The notes beneath the pieces are model-generated. The model was not told the origin of the DNA. It worked only from the letters and a program-made list of their open reading frames with translations, and ran no database searches. A program made the translations under genes and the position numbers. A stretch of DNA of 64,000 nt. It comes from AM-0621 sp964386705. GTDB lineage: Bacteria > Planctomycetota > Planctomycetia > Planctomycetales > Planctomycetaceae. Shown here in pieces: positions 19,524-26,813 of the stretch. Location of the stretch: assembly GCA_964386705.1 (NCBI GenBank), contig CAYLTY010000008.1, forward strand, positions 1 through 64,000, given 5' to 3'. Every line of letters begins with the position of its first letter. Position 1 is the stretch's first letter.

Positions 19524-19713
19524 CAGGGCGAATTGTCAGGGAACTGACCAGCTACTTGTCTTTGTTGCAAGTGGTTCACTTGGCTGCGGCCAGGTCTTTC
19601 CCGCGTGAACCTTGGATGCTTGCGTTGGTGTCTTTCATTCATCAACATTCTGTCCGCGCTTCACTTGGGCGAAGCGCTGCAACGTGACTTTTCGGAGTCA
19701 CGCCGAGTTGTCT

Positions 19714-19761
19714 GCCCCTATCGTCTAGAGGCCCAGGATAAAGGATTCTCATTCCTTTATC
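19714..19761 (+). pseudogene. tRNA-Glu(CTC) 5' fragment, copy 2
   Basis: Shows a normal tRNA-Glu 5' acceptor strand GCCCCTA (19714-19720), D arm GTCT...GGAT with loop AGAGGCCCA, and a perfect anticodon arm AAGGA-TTCTCAT-TCCTT (19741-19757, anticodon CTC at 19748-19750). After about 19760 the sequence leaves the tRNA: no T arm and no TAGGGGC to pair with the acceptor. This is what remains when a recombination event in the anticodon arm replaces the 3' half. Confidence 0.65.
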
Positions 19762-19918
19762 CGCCTGGACTGTTGGGTTGCCCAAAACAAGTTCGGATGA
19801 ACGATGTTTCAGCCACCCCACAAGCTGCTTCCGCTCTCTCGCTCTGCTGGAGCGATCATAGGCCAGTCCCCTGTTTCGCGGTGCTGTCAGTCTTGGTTCA
19901 TAACCGAAGCGATCTGAC

Positions 19919-20599
19919 ATGGCCCAACCGACTCAACTTGGGCTCGTCATCCTCTGGGCCGCCAAACTGCTCCTCGGATACCCACTGATTTTGCTCAGTG
20001 CTGCGCTGGTGTTGTCCGCGCTCTGGGGTTTGATCACTTTCAACTTTCAGGGCTTTTGCGTTGCAGCTGTGTGTGCGTTGATCGTCGGGAGCTTAGGAGG
20101 ACAGATCGTCGTTCCGAAAAGCTTGCAAATGCCGACGAGTGTTTCCGCATCTAGATCTGCGGCCACGGTCACGGCCTTCACGCTGGAAGCGCCCATCAAG
20201 CTGGAAACGCCAGTAAGGACTCCGCTCGGCTCAGCGGTGACTTCTATCCGTCCTTGTGTAGATGTTTGGTGTCGCGTTCATGGCGATGAGATCGCCGTTG
20301 ATGACGTGAAGCTTGCCATTCGAGGTCTCGGATCTTTACCCGTGAATGTGGTTGCGCACCGAACTGGTGAAGCTTGGTTGGCCCACGAATCCCTGTTCTC
20401 AAACGACCAATTAACAGCAGCAGTCGAAGTCGAAATTGCGATGCCGAATTCGAGTTTGAGAAAGCTCATTCTCAAGGACAGGCCGACTTCAAAGCAGTTG
20501 GCTTTCGCAGGGCGACTCAACCTCGAAATCACGCGTGAGATGACGCGTGATGAAGTCAGCGAACTCATCGCGCAAACGCTAAACCGTGACAACGGATGA
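19919..20599 (+). CDS. Membrane protein of unknown function
   Basis: 226 residues. Two hydrophobic segments at about 7-35 and 40-62 suggest a hairpin in the membrane, followed by a soluble domain of about 160 residues with alternating hydrophobic residues, probably beta-rich. No family recognised. It is followed after 12 bp by the XRE regulator and is likely cotranscribed with it. Whether it belongs to the phage or the host is not clear, since it is the first gene after the junction. Confidence 0.55.
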   Translation: MAQPTQLGLVILWAAKLLLGYPLILLSAALVLSALWGLITFNFQGFCVAAVCALIVGSLGGQIVVPKSLQMPTSVSASRSAATVTAFTLEAPIKLETPVRTPLGSAVTSIRPCVDVWCRVHGDEIAVDDVKLAIRGLGSLPVNVVAHRTGEAWLAHESLFSNDQLTAAVEVEIAMPNSSLRKLILKDRPTSKQLAFAGRLNLEITREMTRDEVSELIAQTLNRDNG

Positions 20600-20611
20600 A
20601 GGATATGTAAC

Positions 20612-20866
20612 ATGCGACGCATGAATACCAAGACACAAAAGCCTGCGGCGAATCCACTCGTTGGCGACTTCATCGAGCACATCCGGGAAGCGATGCGCGA
20701 CAAAGGCGTCACGCAAACGCAACTTGCGGAGGCGCTCGGTATCGGGCAATCAGCGGTGTCTAAGATGCTCGATGGGAGTGACCTCACCTTCGGTACGGCG
20801 ATCAAGATCGCTCAAGCAATTGATATTCAGGTCTCGTTCCTGTTTTCAGATCATTCAGGACTTTAA
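20612..20866 (+). CDS. XRE-family helix-turn-helix regulator
   Basis: 84 residues with a Cro/C1-type DNA-binding domain at about 20-76: TQTQLAEALGIGQSAVSKML is the helix-turn-helix, and LTFGTAIKIAQAIDI completes the five-helix bundle. AAGGA precedes the start. There is no C-terminal cleavage or dimerisation domain, so it is Cro-like in size rather than a LexA-type repressor. It is the only obvious candidate for a lysogeny regulator in the left arm. Confidence 0.8.
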   Translation: MRRMNTKTQKPAANPLVGDFIEHIREAMRDKGVTQTQLAEALGIGQSAVSKMLDGSDLTFGTAIKIAQAIDIQVSFLFSDHSGL

Positions 20867-20931
20867 GGCAATAATTGCCTTGAAGGAATATTCCTTATAG
20901 GTACTGTTCGCCCCGTCGCACGTTGGTCTTT

Positions 20932-21022
20932 GACTGATGAGTGAGCGGGGCGAATTCGTTTAGCGGGTCGGTTTGGCCCGATTGACCCCTCAAAGAACGG
21001 TCGCCTCGCTCTCTCATCAGTC
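20932..21022. repeat. Long imperfect inverted repeat, 22-bp arms
   Basis: Arms 20932-20953 and 21001-21022 match at 20 of 22 positions (GACTGATGAG...GGGGCGA against TCGCCTCGCT...CAGTC). The 47-base loop holds a second stem GGGTC / GACCC (20965-20969, 20984-20988). It lies between the XRE regulator and the next gene and could be an operator, an attenuator or a small structured RNA. Confidence 0.65.
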
Positions 21023-21028
21023 CACCGA

Positions 21029-21091
21029 AACCAGCCCCAGCATCAACCGGCGTGCGACACACACCACGATGCTTGGGGCTGGTTCGTTTTT
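21029..21091 (+). terminator. Long hairpin followed by a T-run
   Basis: Arms AACCAGCCCCAGCATC (21029-21044) and GATGCTTGGGGCTGGTT (21068-21084) pair with a single bulge around a 23-base loop, and TTTTT follows at 21087-21091. This fits an intrinsic terminator placed ten bases before the next gene's start, so it would limit read-through into that gene. Confidence 0.6.
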
Positions 21092-21101
21092 GGGAGAGGC
21101 A

Positions 21102-21605
21102 ATGAGGCGAGACTTCAAGCGAATCCGGAAGTTGCTGTTGAGGCTGGAAGCTGCGACTTCCGGCGTGGGCACCGTTCATCGCGAAGCCGACGCTTTTCAA
21201 GTGCGGCTTCTTCAGTCAGCGGGCTTTGTTGACCTCATCAACGTCGAAGAGTTGAACGATCCGCAGGACGCACTGCTTGCCGCCCGACTCACTTGGAGCG
21301 GTTGCAACTTCTTGGAGCTGGTTCGTGACAAGGCCAGATTCAAAAGCGTCCTGCAAGCTCTCGGCCCGAGCGTGCATTCAAGCGAGCTCATCAACGCTCT
21401 GAGAGAGCTGAACAACGGCGAGGCAATCGGTCAGTACGAACGCCATCTGACGAGCGCGTCTCGGCGCGCCAAACACCGTTGCGATGCTCAGCGCTTTTAC
21501 AGGCAAGGTTGTTCCGAAATGGACGACCCAATGGCCACTTACACGGTGACGAGTTCCGATCTCCCAGTGCCCGTCGCGGAACCGCCAAGAGACCACACGT
21601 CCTGA
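21102..21605 (+). CDS. Small phage protein resembling DUF2513
   Basis: 167 residues. The N terminus (MRRDFKRIRKLLLRLEAAT, then LLQSAGFVDLINVEEL and LTWSGCNFLELVRDKARF) follows the pattern of DUF2513 proteins found in many phages: a winged-helix-like fold with a conserved G/S-x-F-L-x-x-x-R motif. The start at 21102 is preceded by GGAGAGG; the frame is open further upstream but would run through the terminator-like hairpin. The function of the family is not known. Confidence 0.55.
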   Translation: MRRDFKRIRKLLLRLEAATSGVGTVHREADAFQVRLLQSAGFVDLINVEELNDPQDALLAARLTWSGCNFLELVRDKARFKSVLQALGPSVHSSELINALRELNNGEAIGQYERHLTSASRRAKHRCDAQRFYRQGCSEMDDPMATYTVTSSDLPVPVAEPPRDHTS

Positions 21606-21718
21606 CATTCCGTCACCACGTGATTTTTGTGACCTAGAGTGATTTCACTCGGGCAATGGGTGGTGATGGCTGGAGCCGTTACCGGTTGAACATGGAGCTG
21701 TCCTGGAGGGGCAACGGA

Positions 21719-23071
21719 ATGAGTCTGCTGTTGGCTGTCACCCTTTGGGGAAGCATCATGGGCCATTTACCTTCAGGTCTCGGAATTGCATCTGCGTCAC
21801 AAGCACCGGCGTTACAGATCTACGTCGAACACGATCAGGCGAGGGAGGGAGTTGCTGCCGTACCTGGCAGCCCTTTGGGCACTCCCTCGCCTGGCGATTC
21901 AGTCGTCAGTCCCGAGTTGCGTCTGCACATCGAGAACGTGATTCGCGGCGAGCTCAGCGAACTCAAGAACTTGCTCCAAGTCTTCCAGCCGGCGCCTGCG
22001 AAGCCAGCCAGATCGCTGGGTGAAGTTCTGGCCGCTGAGCTGGGCAGTCAGGGTGCAGCGGAGGAGTACCGTCGAGCGGTCACGCTGTTCGAGTCCTGTG
22101 TTCAGCGTGACGGCAAGAAGCTGCGATACGTTCCGCCAAGCACGAAAAAACAAGGCACTCGCATCAAGCTGGTGCCACCAACTTTTGCCGGTCAAAGGAT
22201 ACATAGTCCTATCACCGCCGCAGACGTGTCCACCACCGTTTTGAGGGAGTTCGCCAAGCTGTTGGCTGACACCGGAGCGTCGGCGGGAACGGTTGAAAAG
22301 TACATTCGGTACATCGGCTGTTCGCTCTCGATCGCGATGGAAGCGGGCGACATCGGCAAGAAGCCGAAAGCGCCGAAGTTACCGAAGCCCGCCAAGAAGG
22401 GCCGGACGATCAAAGAGGACGACTTCACCGCGTTCCTGGCCGCGACCAGAGAAGACGACTGGAAGTCACCGGAATGGTGGCGAGCCTCGACGCTGTTGAT
22501 GGGCGGTTACGGTCAACGCATCGGTGAGGCGTCCACGCAACAGTGGGTAGGCGATAAGGTCGGGGACATCGTCACCGGCATTCATTGGGACAAGGTGTGC
22601 CCGCGCAGCAACGTCGCAGCAGCTGGCATCGAATCGCCCTTTGGCTGGCTGGTCTATGTGCCCGGCAAGCAAGAGGAGCACAAGCCCGATCCGCTGGCGT
22701 TGCCGCTCACTGAAGCCGGTCGCGAAGTCTTCGCACGCGCTCAGCGAGCTGGCCTGAAGCCCGCTCAATTCATCGCGCCGTTCGGTGACGAGGACGGTCA
22801 CTACAAACACAACCGCACGCGGTTTGATGAGCATTGGGACGCGATCATGGATCGGGCTGGCATTCCTGCCGAGCGTCGTTGGACGCCGCATGACTGGCGG
22901 CGCAACGTCGAGTCCCGTGCGACTTCGCAATTCAGTCATCTGCTGGCCACGTCATTGACGGGCCACGCCGTGCGGGACGTCAGCTCACAGAGTTACGTCG
23001 ATATCACAGGCGACCTGGTGAAGCTGCTACCTGAATTCAGCCTGATGAAACACTTTGAGACAGCTTGTTGA
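21719..23071 (+). CDS. int: Tyrosine-type phage integrase
   Basis: 450 residues. The catalytic domain carries Arg267 (GQRIGEA), a possible Lys317, the HxxR box HDWRR (His391, Arg394), His416 in LTGHAV and the nucleophile Tyr426 in SQSYVD. A core-binding SAM-like domain lies at about 180-240. The start at 21719 has GGAGGGG seven bases upstream. Oddly, this start gives a hydrophobic N terminus (about 1-25) followed by a Pro/Ser-rich stretch before the DNA-binding part begins at about 95. The enzyme would catalyse integration and excision. Confidence 0.9.
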   Translation: MSLLLAVTLWGSIMGHLPSGLGIASASQAPALQIYVEHDQAREGVAAVPGSPLGTPSPGDSVVSPELRLHIENVIRGELSELKNLLQVFQPAPAKPARSLGEVLAAELGSQGAAEEYRRAVTLFESCVQRDGKKLRYVPPSTKKQGTRIKLVPPTFAGQRIHSPITAADVSTTVLREFAKLLADTGASAGTVEKYIRYIGCSLSIAMEAGDIGKKPKAPKLPKPAKKGRTIKEDDFTAFLAATREDDWKSPEWWRASTLLMGGYGQRIGEASTQQWVGDKVGDIVTGIHWDKVCPRSNVAAAGIESPFGWLVYVPGKQEEHKPDPLALPLTEAGREVFARAQRAGLKPAQFIAPFGDEDGHYKHNRTRFDEHWDAIMDRAGIPAERRWTPHDWRRNVESRATSQFSHLLATSLTGHAVRDVSSQSYVDITGDLVKLLPEFSLMKHFETAC

Positions 23072-23138
23072 AGCTGCCTGCTGGGCTCTCTGTGAGCCCG
23101 TTAACGATAGACCGGGCCGGGGTTCTCTCGGCCCGGTC
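23061..23138 (+). terminator. Three tandem hairpins after the integrase
   Basis: CAGCTT-GTTG-AAGCTG (23061-23076, overlapping the stop codon), GGGCTC-TCTGT-GAGCCC (23083-23099) and a 10-bp stem GACCGGGCCG / CGGCCCGGTC (23110-23119, 23129-23138). No T-run follows, so termination would be weak or Rho-linked. The position next to the integrase would also suit attP. Confidence 0.5.
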
Positions 23139-23170
23139 ACTACCGACCAACTGATTCAGGAAAGGGCGTC

Positions 23171-23365
23171 ATGGACGACATCAACGAGGCCACCGCTGTG
23201 CCTCCGGGCAACGGCGATGCGTGGCTGGTTGTAGTCACGCTGATGTGCCTCTTCCTCGCGACCGCTTACGTCGTGTTGTGGCGTGAGCGGTCGCACAGAG
23301 ACCAGGGCTGTGGTTTGACACCGTCACGCCTGGTGCCAATTCCCGACCCGATGTTTCAACGCTGA
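23171..23365 (+). CDS. Small single-span membrane protein
   Basis: 64 residues with one membrane segment at about 18-38 (LVVVTLMCLFLATAYVVLW) followed by a basic stretch RERSHR, which predicts the N terminus outside. AGGAAAGGG precedes the start. No family recognised. Eight bases separate it from the next gene. Confidence 0.55.
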   Translation: MDDINEATAVPPGNGDAWLVVVTLMCLFLATAYVVLWRERSHRDQGCGLTPSRLVPIPDPMFQR

Positions 23366-23372
23366 GGCAACC

Positions 23373-23687
23373 ATGACAGCCACCACGAGAAAGCCCCGGA
23401 GATCGAAGCCACAAGCGAAGGTGATCAAGCTCGACATCGTCTGTGACTCCACTTACGCGGAGCGTCTCTACGTGGATGGCCGCTATGTCGGCAGTCATCT
23501 GGAGATCCTCAAGCCCAGCAAACCAGAACTGCACAGAAACCAGTTGACGGCCTTGGATCTCTGGCTGGCCATCTCGCGAGCCGAACATCACGGCCAGCCT
23601 GTGACGCTGGAGATTCACGACGTGCGTTTCGAGCGCGTCACGTGGCCGGAATCACTTGATGACGCGTTGAAGCCGGTGACGGCTTAG
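23373..23687 (+). CDS. Hypothetical phage protein
   Basis: 104 residues with a basic N terminus (TRKPRRSKPQAK) and a compact mixed alpha/beta remainder. No family recognised. Spacing suggests cotranscription with the membrane protein before it. Confidence 0.5.
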   Translation: MTATTRKPRRSKPQAKVIKLDIVCDSTYAERLYVDGRYVGSHLEILKPSKPELHRNQLTALDLWLAISRAEHHGQPVTLEIHDVRFERVTWPESLDDALKPVTA

Positions 23688-23748
23688 CAACTAACCGCGT
23701 GCCTGGTGGCTCGCGGATCTTCTTCCTTTATCGAATGGAGTGTTTTTC

Positions 23749-24141
23749 ATGTCTGCGTTAGCGCGTTCGAGATGTCTGTTGGGCGAGAGGACCGAGTTAA
23801 GTTGGGGCGGCGTGAGGCTCAGCTTCTTCATGCGGAAAGACCACTCGGTTCCTGATGACGAGAAGCTCAGCAAAGACACGAACAACGGTCGTTTCGACGT
23901 CACGGTGAAGAACGACGATCCAGCGGCTTTGTTCTTCCCGTCATCGAAGCTCGGCCAGGAGTTCAGCTTCGAGATCCATCCACTTCCACCGCCACCGGTG
24001 GTCGAAGCTCCCGCCGAGACGGCGCAGGCCGCCACGGGTCAAACCGAATCTGCACCAGCGCCAGCCCCTGTGAATCAACCTGCCCCGCCATCGACTGGTG
24101 CAGCAACAGCCTCTGAAGACGCGGCGCAAGGCACGACGTGA
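23749..24141 (+). CDS. Hypothetical protein with Pro/Ala-rich tail
   Basis: About 130 residues. Residues 1-75 look folded (LSWGGVRLSFFMRKDHSVP; SKDTNNGRFDVTVKND; ALFFPSSKLGQEFSFEIHPL), then a low-complexity Pro/Ala/Thr tail runs to the end. ATG at 23749 has GGAG eight bases upstream; a GTG three codons earlier is less likely. No family recognised. A small hairpin ACCGA-AACATA-TCGGT follows the stop codon. Confidence 0.5.
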   Translation: MSALARSRCLLGERTELSWGGVRLSFFMRKDHSVPDDEKLSKDTNNGRFDVTVKNDDPAALFFPSSKLGQEFSFEIHPLPPPPVVEAPAETAQAATGQTESAPAPAPVNQPAPPSTGAATASEDAAQGTT

Positions 24142-24182
24142 GCGACCGAAACATATCGGTTTCAGCATGAAGACTTGGTGCG

Positions 24183-24231
24183 TGATTCGTGCTCAGTTGG
24201 GAGCAAGCCGGGTTCGAATCCCCACGGATCA
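24183..24231 (+). other. tRNA-like element lacking an anticodon arm
   Basis: Acceptor-like strands TGATTCG (24183-24189) and CGGATCA (24225-24231) pair over 7 bp with one G-T. Between them are a D arm GCTC-AGTTGG-GAGC (24191-24204) and a T arm with the invariant GGTTCGAATCC (24211-24221), but no anticodon arm. It lies in the leader before csrA. It may be a remnant of a tRNA or a tRNA mimic. Confidence 0.55.
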
Positions 24232-24238
24232 CTTAACA

Positions 24239-24288
24239 CGCGACGCGCGGCAAGCGTCGCGGACCAGCAGGCATGGGAGCGTGCTGGT
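24239..24288 (+). promoter_or_regulatory. csrA leader hairpins with a GGGA loop
   Basis: Two hairpins: CGCGACGC / GCGTCGCG (24239-24246, 24254-24261) and ACCAGCA / TGCTGGT (24263-24269, 24282-24288). The 12-base loop of the second contains ATGGGAG. The GGA is 32 bases from the one in the next hairpin, a spacing over which a CsrA dimer can bridge two sites. Confidence 0.5.
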
Positions 24289-24299
24289 TATCGGTGCCG

Positions 24300-24317
24300 A
24301 GAGCTTGGGAGGGCTCT
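24300..24317 (+). promoter_or_regulatory. csrA Shine-Dalgarno inside a GGA-loop hairpin
   Basis: AGAGC-TTGGGAGG-GCTCT: a 5-bp stem whose 8-base loop is the ribosome-binding sequence GGGAGG. The loop carries the GGA needed for CsrA binding, three bases before the start codon region. This is the expected form of an autoregulatory CsrA site. Confidence 0.65.
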
Positions 24318-24320
24318 GTC

Positions 24321-24530
24321 ATGTTGGTTCTGAGCAGGAAGACGGAAGGCGTCGTAGTGTGCGACTTGGGGAGTGGCCGCGAGATGCTGGTGAAGGTCAT
24401 TGAGGTGCGAAACGGCACCGTTCGCCTGGGCTTTGAAGCCCCCAGGGACGTCGGCATCAATCGCCGCGAGGTTCACGAGGCCAAGCTGACCGGCCTGCCC
24501 ACCAAGCTGCTCACACCGGCGGGGGGTTAA
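24321..24530 (+). CDS. csrA: Phage-encoded CsrA/RsmA RNA-binding regulator
   Basis: 69 residues (E. coli CsrA has 61). It begins MLVLSRKTEG, with the basic beta-1 strand that contacts RNA, and has VRLGFEAPRDVGINRREV, matching the family's VRIGVNAPKEVxVHREE including the second RNA-binding Arg. CsrA dimers bind GGA in hairpin loops and usually block ribosome binding. Its own Shine-Dalgarno is in such a loop, and similar hairpins precede several late genes of this prophage. Start chosen at the canonical MLVLSR; an upstream in-frame start at 24273 would run through the leader hairpins. Followed after 2 bp by the metallopeptidase gene. Confidence 0.93.
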   Translation: MLVLSRKTEGVVVCDLGSGREMLVKVIEVRNGTVRLGFEAPRDVGINRREVHEAKLTGLPTKLLTPAGG

Positions 24531-24532
24531 CG

Positions 24533-25339
24533 ATGGCAGCCATCCTCACCGAGTGCACGGACACCGAAGCGCTCAACATGCTGCGCAATGTCCGCAAGTA
24601 TCTCCGCAAAGACCTCGATGAGTTCGAGGTCACCATCGCTGTGATCAAAGCCGAGCGGAAGCTCAACAAAGACGGCGATGCCACCGAAGGCCCAGTGCTC
24701 GCGCTGCACGGTTACGAGTGTGCGGCCACGATTCGGATCACGACCTACGCTCAGCGCGTGCTGAAGATCCCGGATGCGATCCTGACCATCAATTGGGAGC
24801 AGTGGGAGGGCCTGACCAAAGGTCAGAAGGAAGCGTTGCTCGATCACGAGCTGACTCACCTGGTGATCTCGCGGGATGCTGAGAACACACCGCGCTACGA
24901 CGACCTGGGACGTCCACTGCTCCGCATGCGTAAGCACGATTGGCACCTGGGCGGCTTCCTGGAAGTCGTCGAGCGTCACGGTATTCAGTCGCTCGACGCG
25001 AGTTCGGTGCATGCCGTCGCCACCAGCGGAACGTTCAAGATCCAGCGCATCTTCCAATGGGACGACTTCGTTGAAGCCGAAACGGACAACGAGCACGAGA
25101 AAGTTCAGTCAGCCGTGGCACGCCTCGAAGCCAGCCAGGGACGAACGTCGAAGCGCACGCCGAAAGACCCAGTGGAGCCAGCCGAATCAGACGACGCTGA
25201 GCCGCCGGTTTTGAAGTTCGGTTCGATCGAAGAAGCCACTGACGTTTTCAAGAAGGTCGCTTCGCAGATGCGAAAGAAGTCGGCTACTCGAAAGTCACGC
25301 TCAAAGAGCGACCGCACCAACACGCAGGGCGGGAACTAG
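24533..25339 (+). CDS. Putative phage metallopeptidase
   Basis: 268 residues. The zinc-binding motif HELTH sits in LLDHELTHLVI at about 103-107, preceded by a domain of the kind named putative phage metallopeptidase (a minimal zincin). The later His of HDWHLGGF could complete the site. After residue 175 the chain is charged and probably disordered, ending in a Lys/Arg-rich tail. Two bases after csrA, so cotranscribed. The substrate is unknown. Confidence 0.75.
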   Translation: MAAILTECTDTEALNMLRNVRKYLRKDLDEFEVTIAVIKAERKLNKDGDATEGPVLALHGYECAATIRITTYAQRVLKIPDAILTINWEQWEGLTKGQKEALLDHELTHLVISRDAENTPRYDDLGRPLLRMRKHDWHLGGFLEVVERHGIQSLDASSVHAVATSGTFKIQRIFQWDDFVEAETDNEHEKVQSAVARLEASQGRTSKRTPKDPVEPAESDDAEPPVLKFGSIEEATDVFKKVASQMRKKSATRKSRSKSDRTNTQGGN

Positions 25340-25341
25340 TC

Positions 25342-25641
25342 ATGACACGCGACCTGCCATCACTGCAGCTCAGCCAGCGGGTGACGATTCGGCCTGGTGA
25401 CGTCGTGCAGCTGCGTGGCGGTGGTGACTTCCACCGTCACGCGGGAGCCTGGCATCGAATCTTTCACGCGACGGGCACCGCACGAGTGATCCGCCTGCAC
25501 GCGGATCGAAGCCGCGTCTTCGCCGACCTGGTCATGAGCCAGGACAGCCAGACACGCACGCTGCTGATCCAAGGCGAGTACCGCAGTCGAACCACCGGGC
25601 TCAAGTATCGAGCCTACAGCCTGCGAAGGGCCAAGCCATGA
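25342..25641 (+). CDS. Hypothetical phage protein
   Basis: 99 residues, basic, with many short beta-like stretches (VTIRPGDVVQLRGG; TARVIRLHA; TLLIQGEYRSR). No family recognised. It follows the metallopeptidase gene by 2 bp and shares an ATGA overlap with the next gene. Confidence 0.5.
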   Translation: MTRDLPSLQLSQRVTIRPGDVVQLRGGGDFHRHAGAWHRIFHATGTARVIRLHADRSRVFADLVMSQDSQTRTLLIQGEYRSRTTGLKYRAYSLRRAKP

Positions 25642-25913
25642 CCACGACTTCGAAACGCGATCAACCCGTTTACAGAACGGTGGCCGAGCAGCTCGCGCTG
25701 CAGTGCGCCAACCACGATGAATGGCTGGTAGCCGTGCGGTTCTTTCTGCCGTCGCTGCTGAACGATCAGCAGTGCCTGTTCGAGTGCGTGATGGTGGAAG
25801 CCAAACGCCAGGCGAAGAAGGCGGGCAAGTCAGCGCGAGCCCTCGAAGACTACGTGGCCGACACGCTCGATGACTTGAAGCTGAGACTTGTTCCCACGGG
25901 GCCACTGTCATGA
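25638..25913 (+). CDS. Hypothetical phage protein
   Basis: 91 residues, mostly helical, ending with a basic helix (VEAKRQAKKAGKSARALEDY). Linked by ATGA overlaps to the genes on both sides, so translation is coupled. No family recognised. Confidence 0.5.
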   Translation: MTTTSKRDQPVYRTVAEQLALQCANHDEWLVAVRFFLPSLLNDQQCLFECVMVEAKRQAKKAGKSARALEDYVADTLDDLKLRLVPTGPLS

Positions 25914-26248
25914 CCGCTAAGACCACAGAACCCAAGGGCCGCATGGTCCTCGTGACAATTGGCTGGATGCACTTGCTGCTGCCGGATGACACCGGCGTCG
26001 CGACATTGATGAAGATGCTGCAGAAGGCTGAGTTCGTGGCTGACCAGCGATACGGCAAGCGTCCCAGGCTCGTGATGGACACCGACCCGGTCCGGCTTCA
26101 AACCGAGTACGTAAAGCGCGACGTGCGGTTGGTGACGAAGGCTCAAGCCGATCGAGAAGACCAGGCCGATGAGGCTGCCAAGCCTCGCAAGGCACTAACG
26201 CAAGCGCCGAAGCAACCGGTTCTGTTTTTGGAGGGGCCGGGATCATGA
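25910..26248 (+). CDS. Hypothetical phage protein
   Basis: 112 residues. Residues 10-50 (VTIGWMHLLLPDDTGVATLMKMLQKAEFV) look like a short beta-alpha unit, and the C terminus is charged and flexible. ATGA overlaps with both neighbours. No family recognised. Confidence 0.5.
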   Translation: MTAKTTEPKGRMVLVTIGWMHLLLPDDTGVATLMKMLQKAEFVADQRYGKRPRLVMDTDPVRLQTEYVKRDVRLVTKAQADREDQADEAAKPRKALTQAPKQPVLFLEGPGS

Positions 26249-26802
26249 AGGCTGTCATCAACATCAGGCGACCTATTGAGACCGCTTCGGGCGATGTCTC
26301 AGGCTTGGTTGCGCCGCTACTCGTTGGGTGCGACTGCCACGGTGAGAGGGTCTTTGATCTCTATCGTCGCGTCGACGGTGGGGACTTAACTCACCGTGGC
26401 CGTCGCCTGGTGTCAGCCGTCTGTGAACGCCACCTGCAGCGTGCTCAAGCCGCGCCGCTGTTGGCCGAGACCGTTGAGGCCGTCACGCGATTCAAACGCG
26501 TCCTGATCGAAGATGAACGGCTTAGCGGTGAGCCTCGTATTCACGAGGTTGTGAGCGCTCAGAAAGCCATCGCGGGTGAAGTCGCTGCCGTGCAGCGGCT
26601 CATCAAGTTCTGGCGGTTCGTGTTCAACGAGCCACGCAGATCCGCACCTGGCCGGCTCACGGTTAAGCCGGCATCGGCGTCAGTTCCGACGTCTGGATCC
26701 GCGGACGTCAGTTCCGACGTCCCCAGCTCAGTCAGGCCAGCTGTGGCCCGACGTTCCATCAAGTCCCCCGCGCGAGCTGCAGCACTCGCGCTGTTTGAAT
26801 GA
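26245..26802 (+). CDS. Hypothetical phage protein with Ser/Pro linker
   Basis: 185 residues. The first 135 look folded and contain a CDCHGE motif and a helical region with many Arg. The tail (about 140-175) is a low-complexity Ser/Val/Pro stretch that contains two copies of the dispersed palindrome described separately. No family recognised. Overlaps the preceding gene by ATGA. Confidence 0.5.
   Translation: MKAVINIRRPIETASGDVSGLVAPLLVGCDCHGERVFDLYRRVDGGDLTHRGRRLVSAVCERHLQRAQAAPLLAETVEAVTRFKRVLIEDERLSGEPRIHEVVSAQKAIAGEVAAVQRLIKFWRFVFNEPRRSAPGRLTVKPASASVPTSGSADVSSDVPSSVRPAVARRSIKSPARAAALALFE
26675..26722. repeat. Two copies of a GACGTC...GACGTC palindrome
   Basis: CGTCAGTTCCGACGTC lies within 26675-26693 and GGACGTC-AGTTCC-GACGTCC at 26703-26722, the latter with perfect 7-bp arms. 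Both are in the low-complexity tail of the surrounding gene. Relatives occur at 33506-33560, 48414-48433, 48599-48616 and 58500-58815. Confidence 0.6.
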
Positions 26803-26813
26803 GGTGATGCGTT

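Larger units (their letters stand above)
19422..19918. other. Non-coding junction region between host and prophage
   Basis: About 500 bp without a convincing protein gene. It holds two damaged tRNA-Glu(CTC) copies (annotated separately) that share a 31-base stretch with one mismatch. Short open frames on the plus strand run through the tRNA remnants and are not credible. Best read as the left attachment region of the prophage or a scar of repeated integrations. Confidence 0.6.

Noticed and set aside
19605..19988. An open frame of 127 codons across the junction
   Set aside because: It runs through the tRNA-Glu fragment and overlaps the start of the better-supported gene at 19919.
23061..23138. 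A confirmed attP site after the integrase
   Set aside because: The tandem hairpins are suggestive, but no sequence there matches the tRNA-Glu core at 19472-19502.
24183..24231. A functional tRNA gene
   Set aside because: D arm, T arm and acceptor pairing are present but there is no anticodon arm, so it cannot decode. Kept only as a tRNA-like element.
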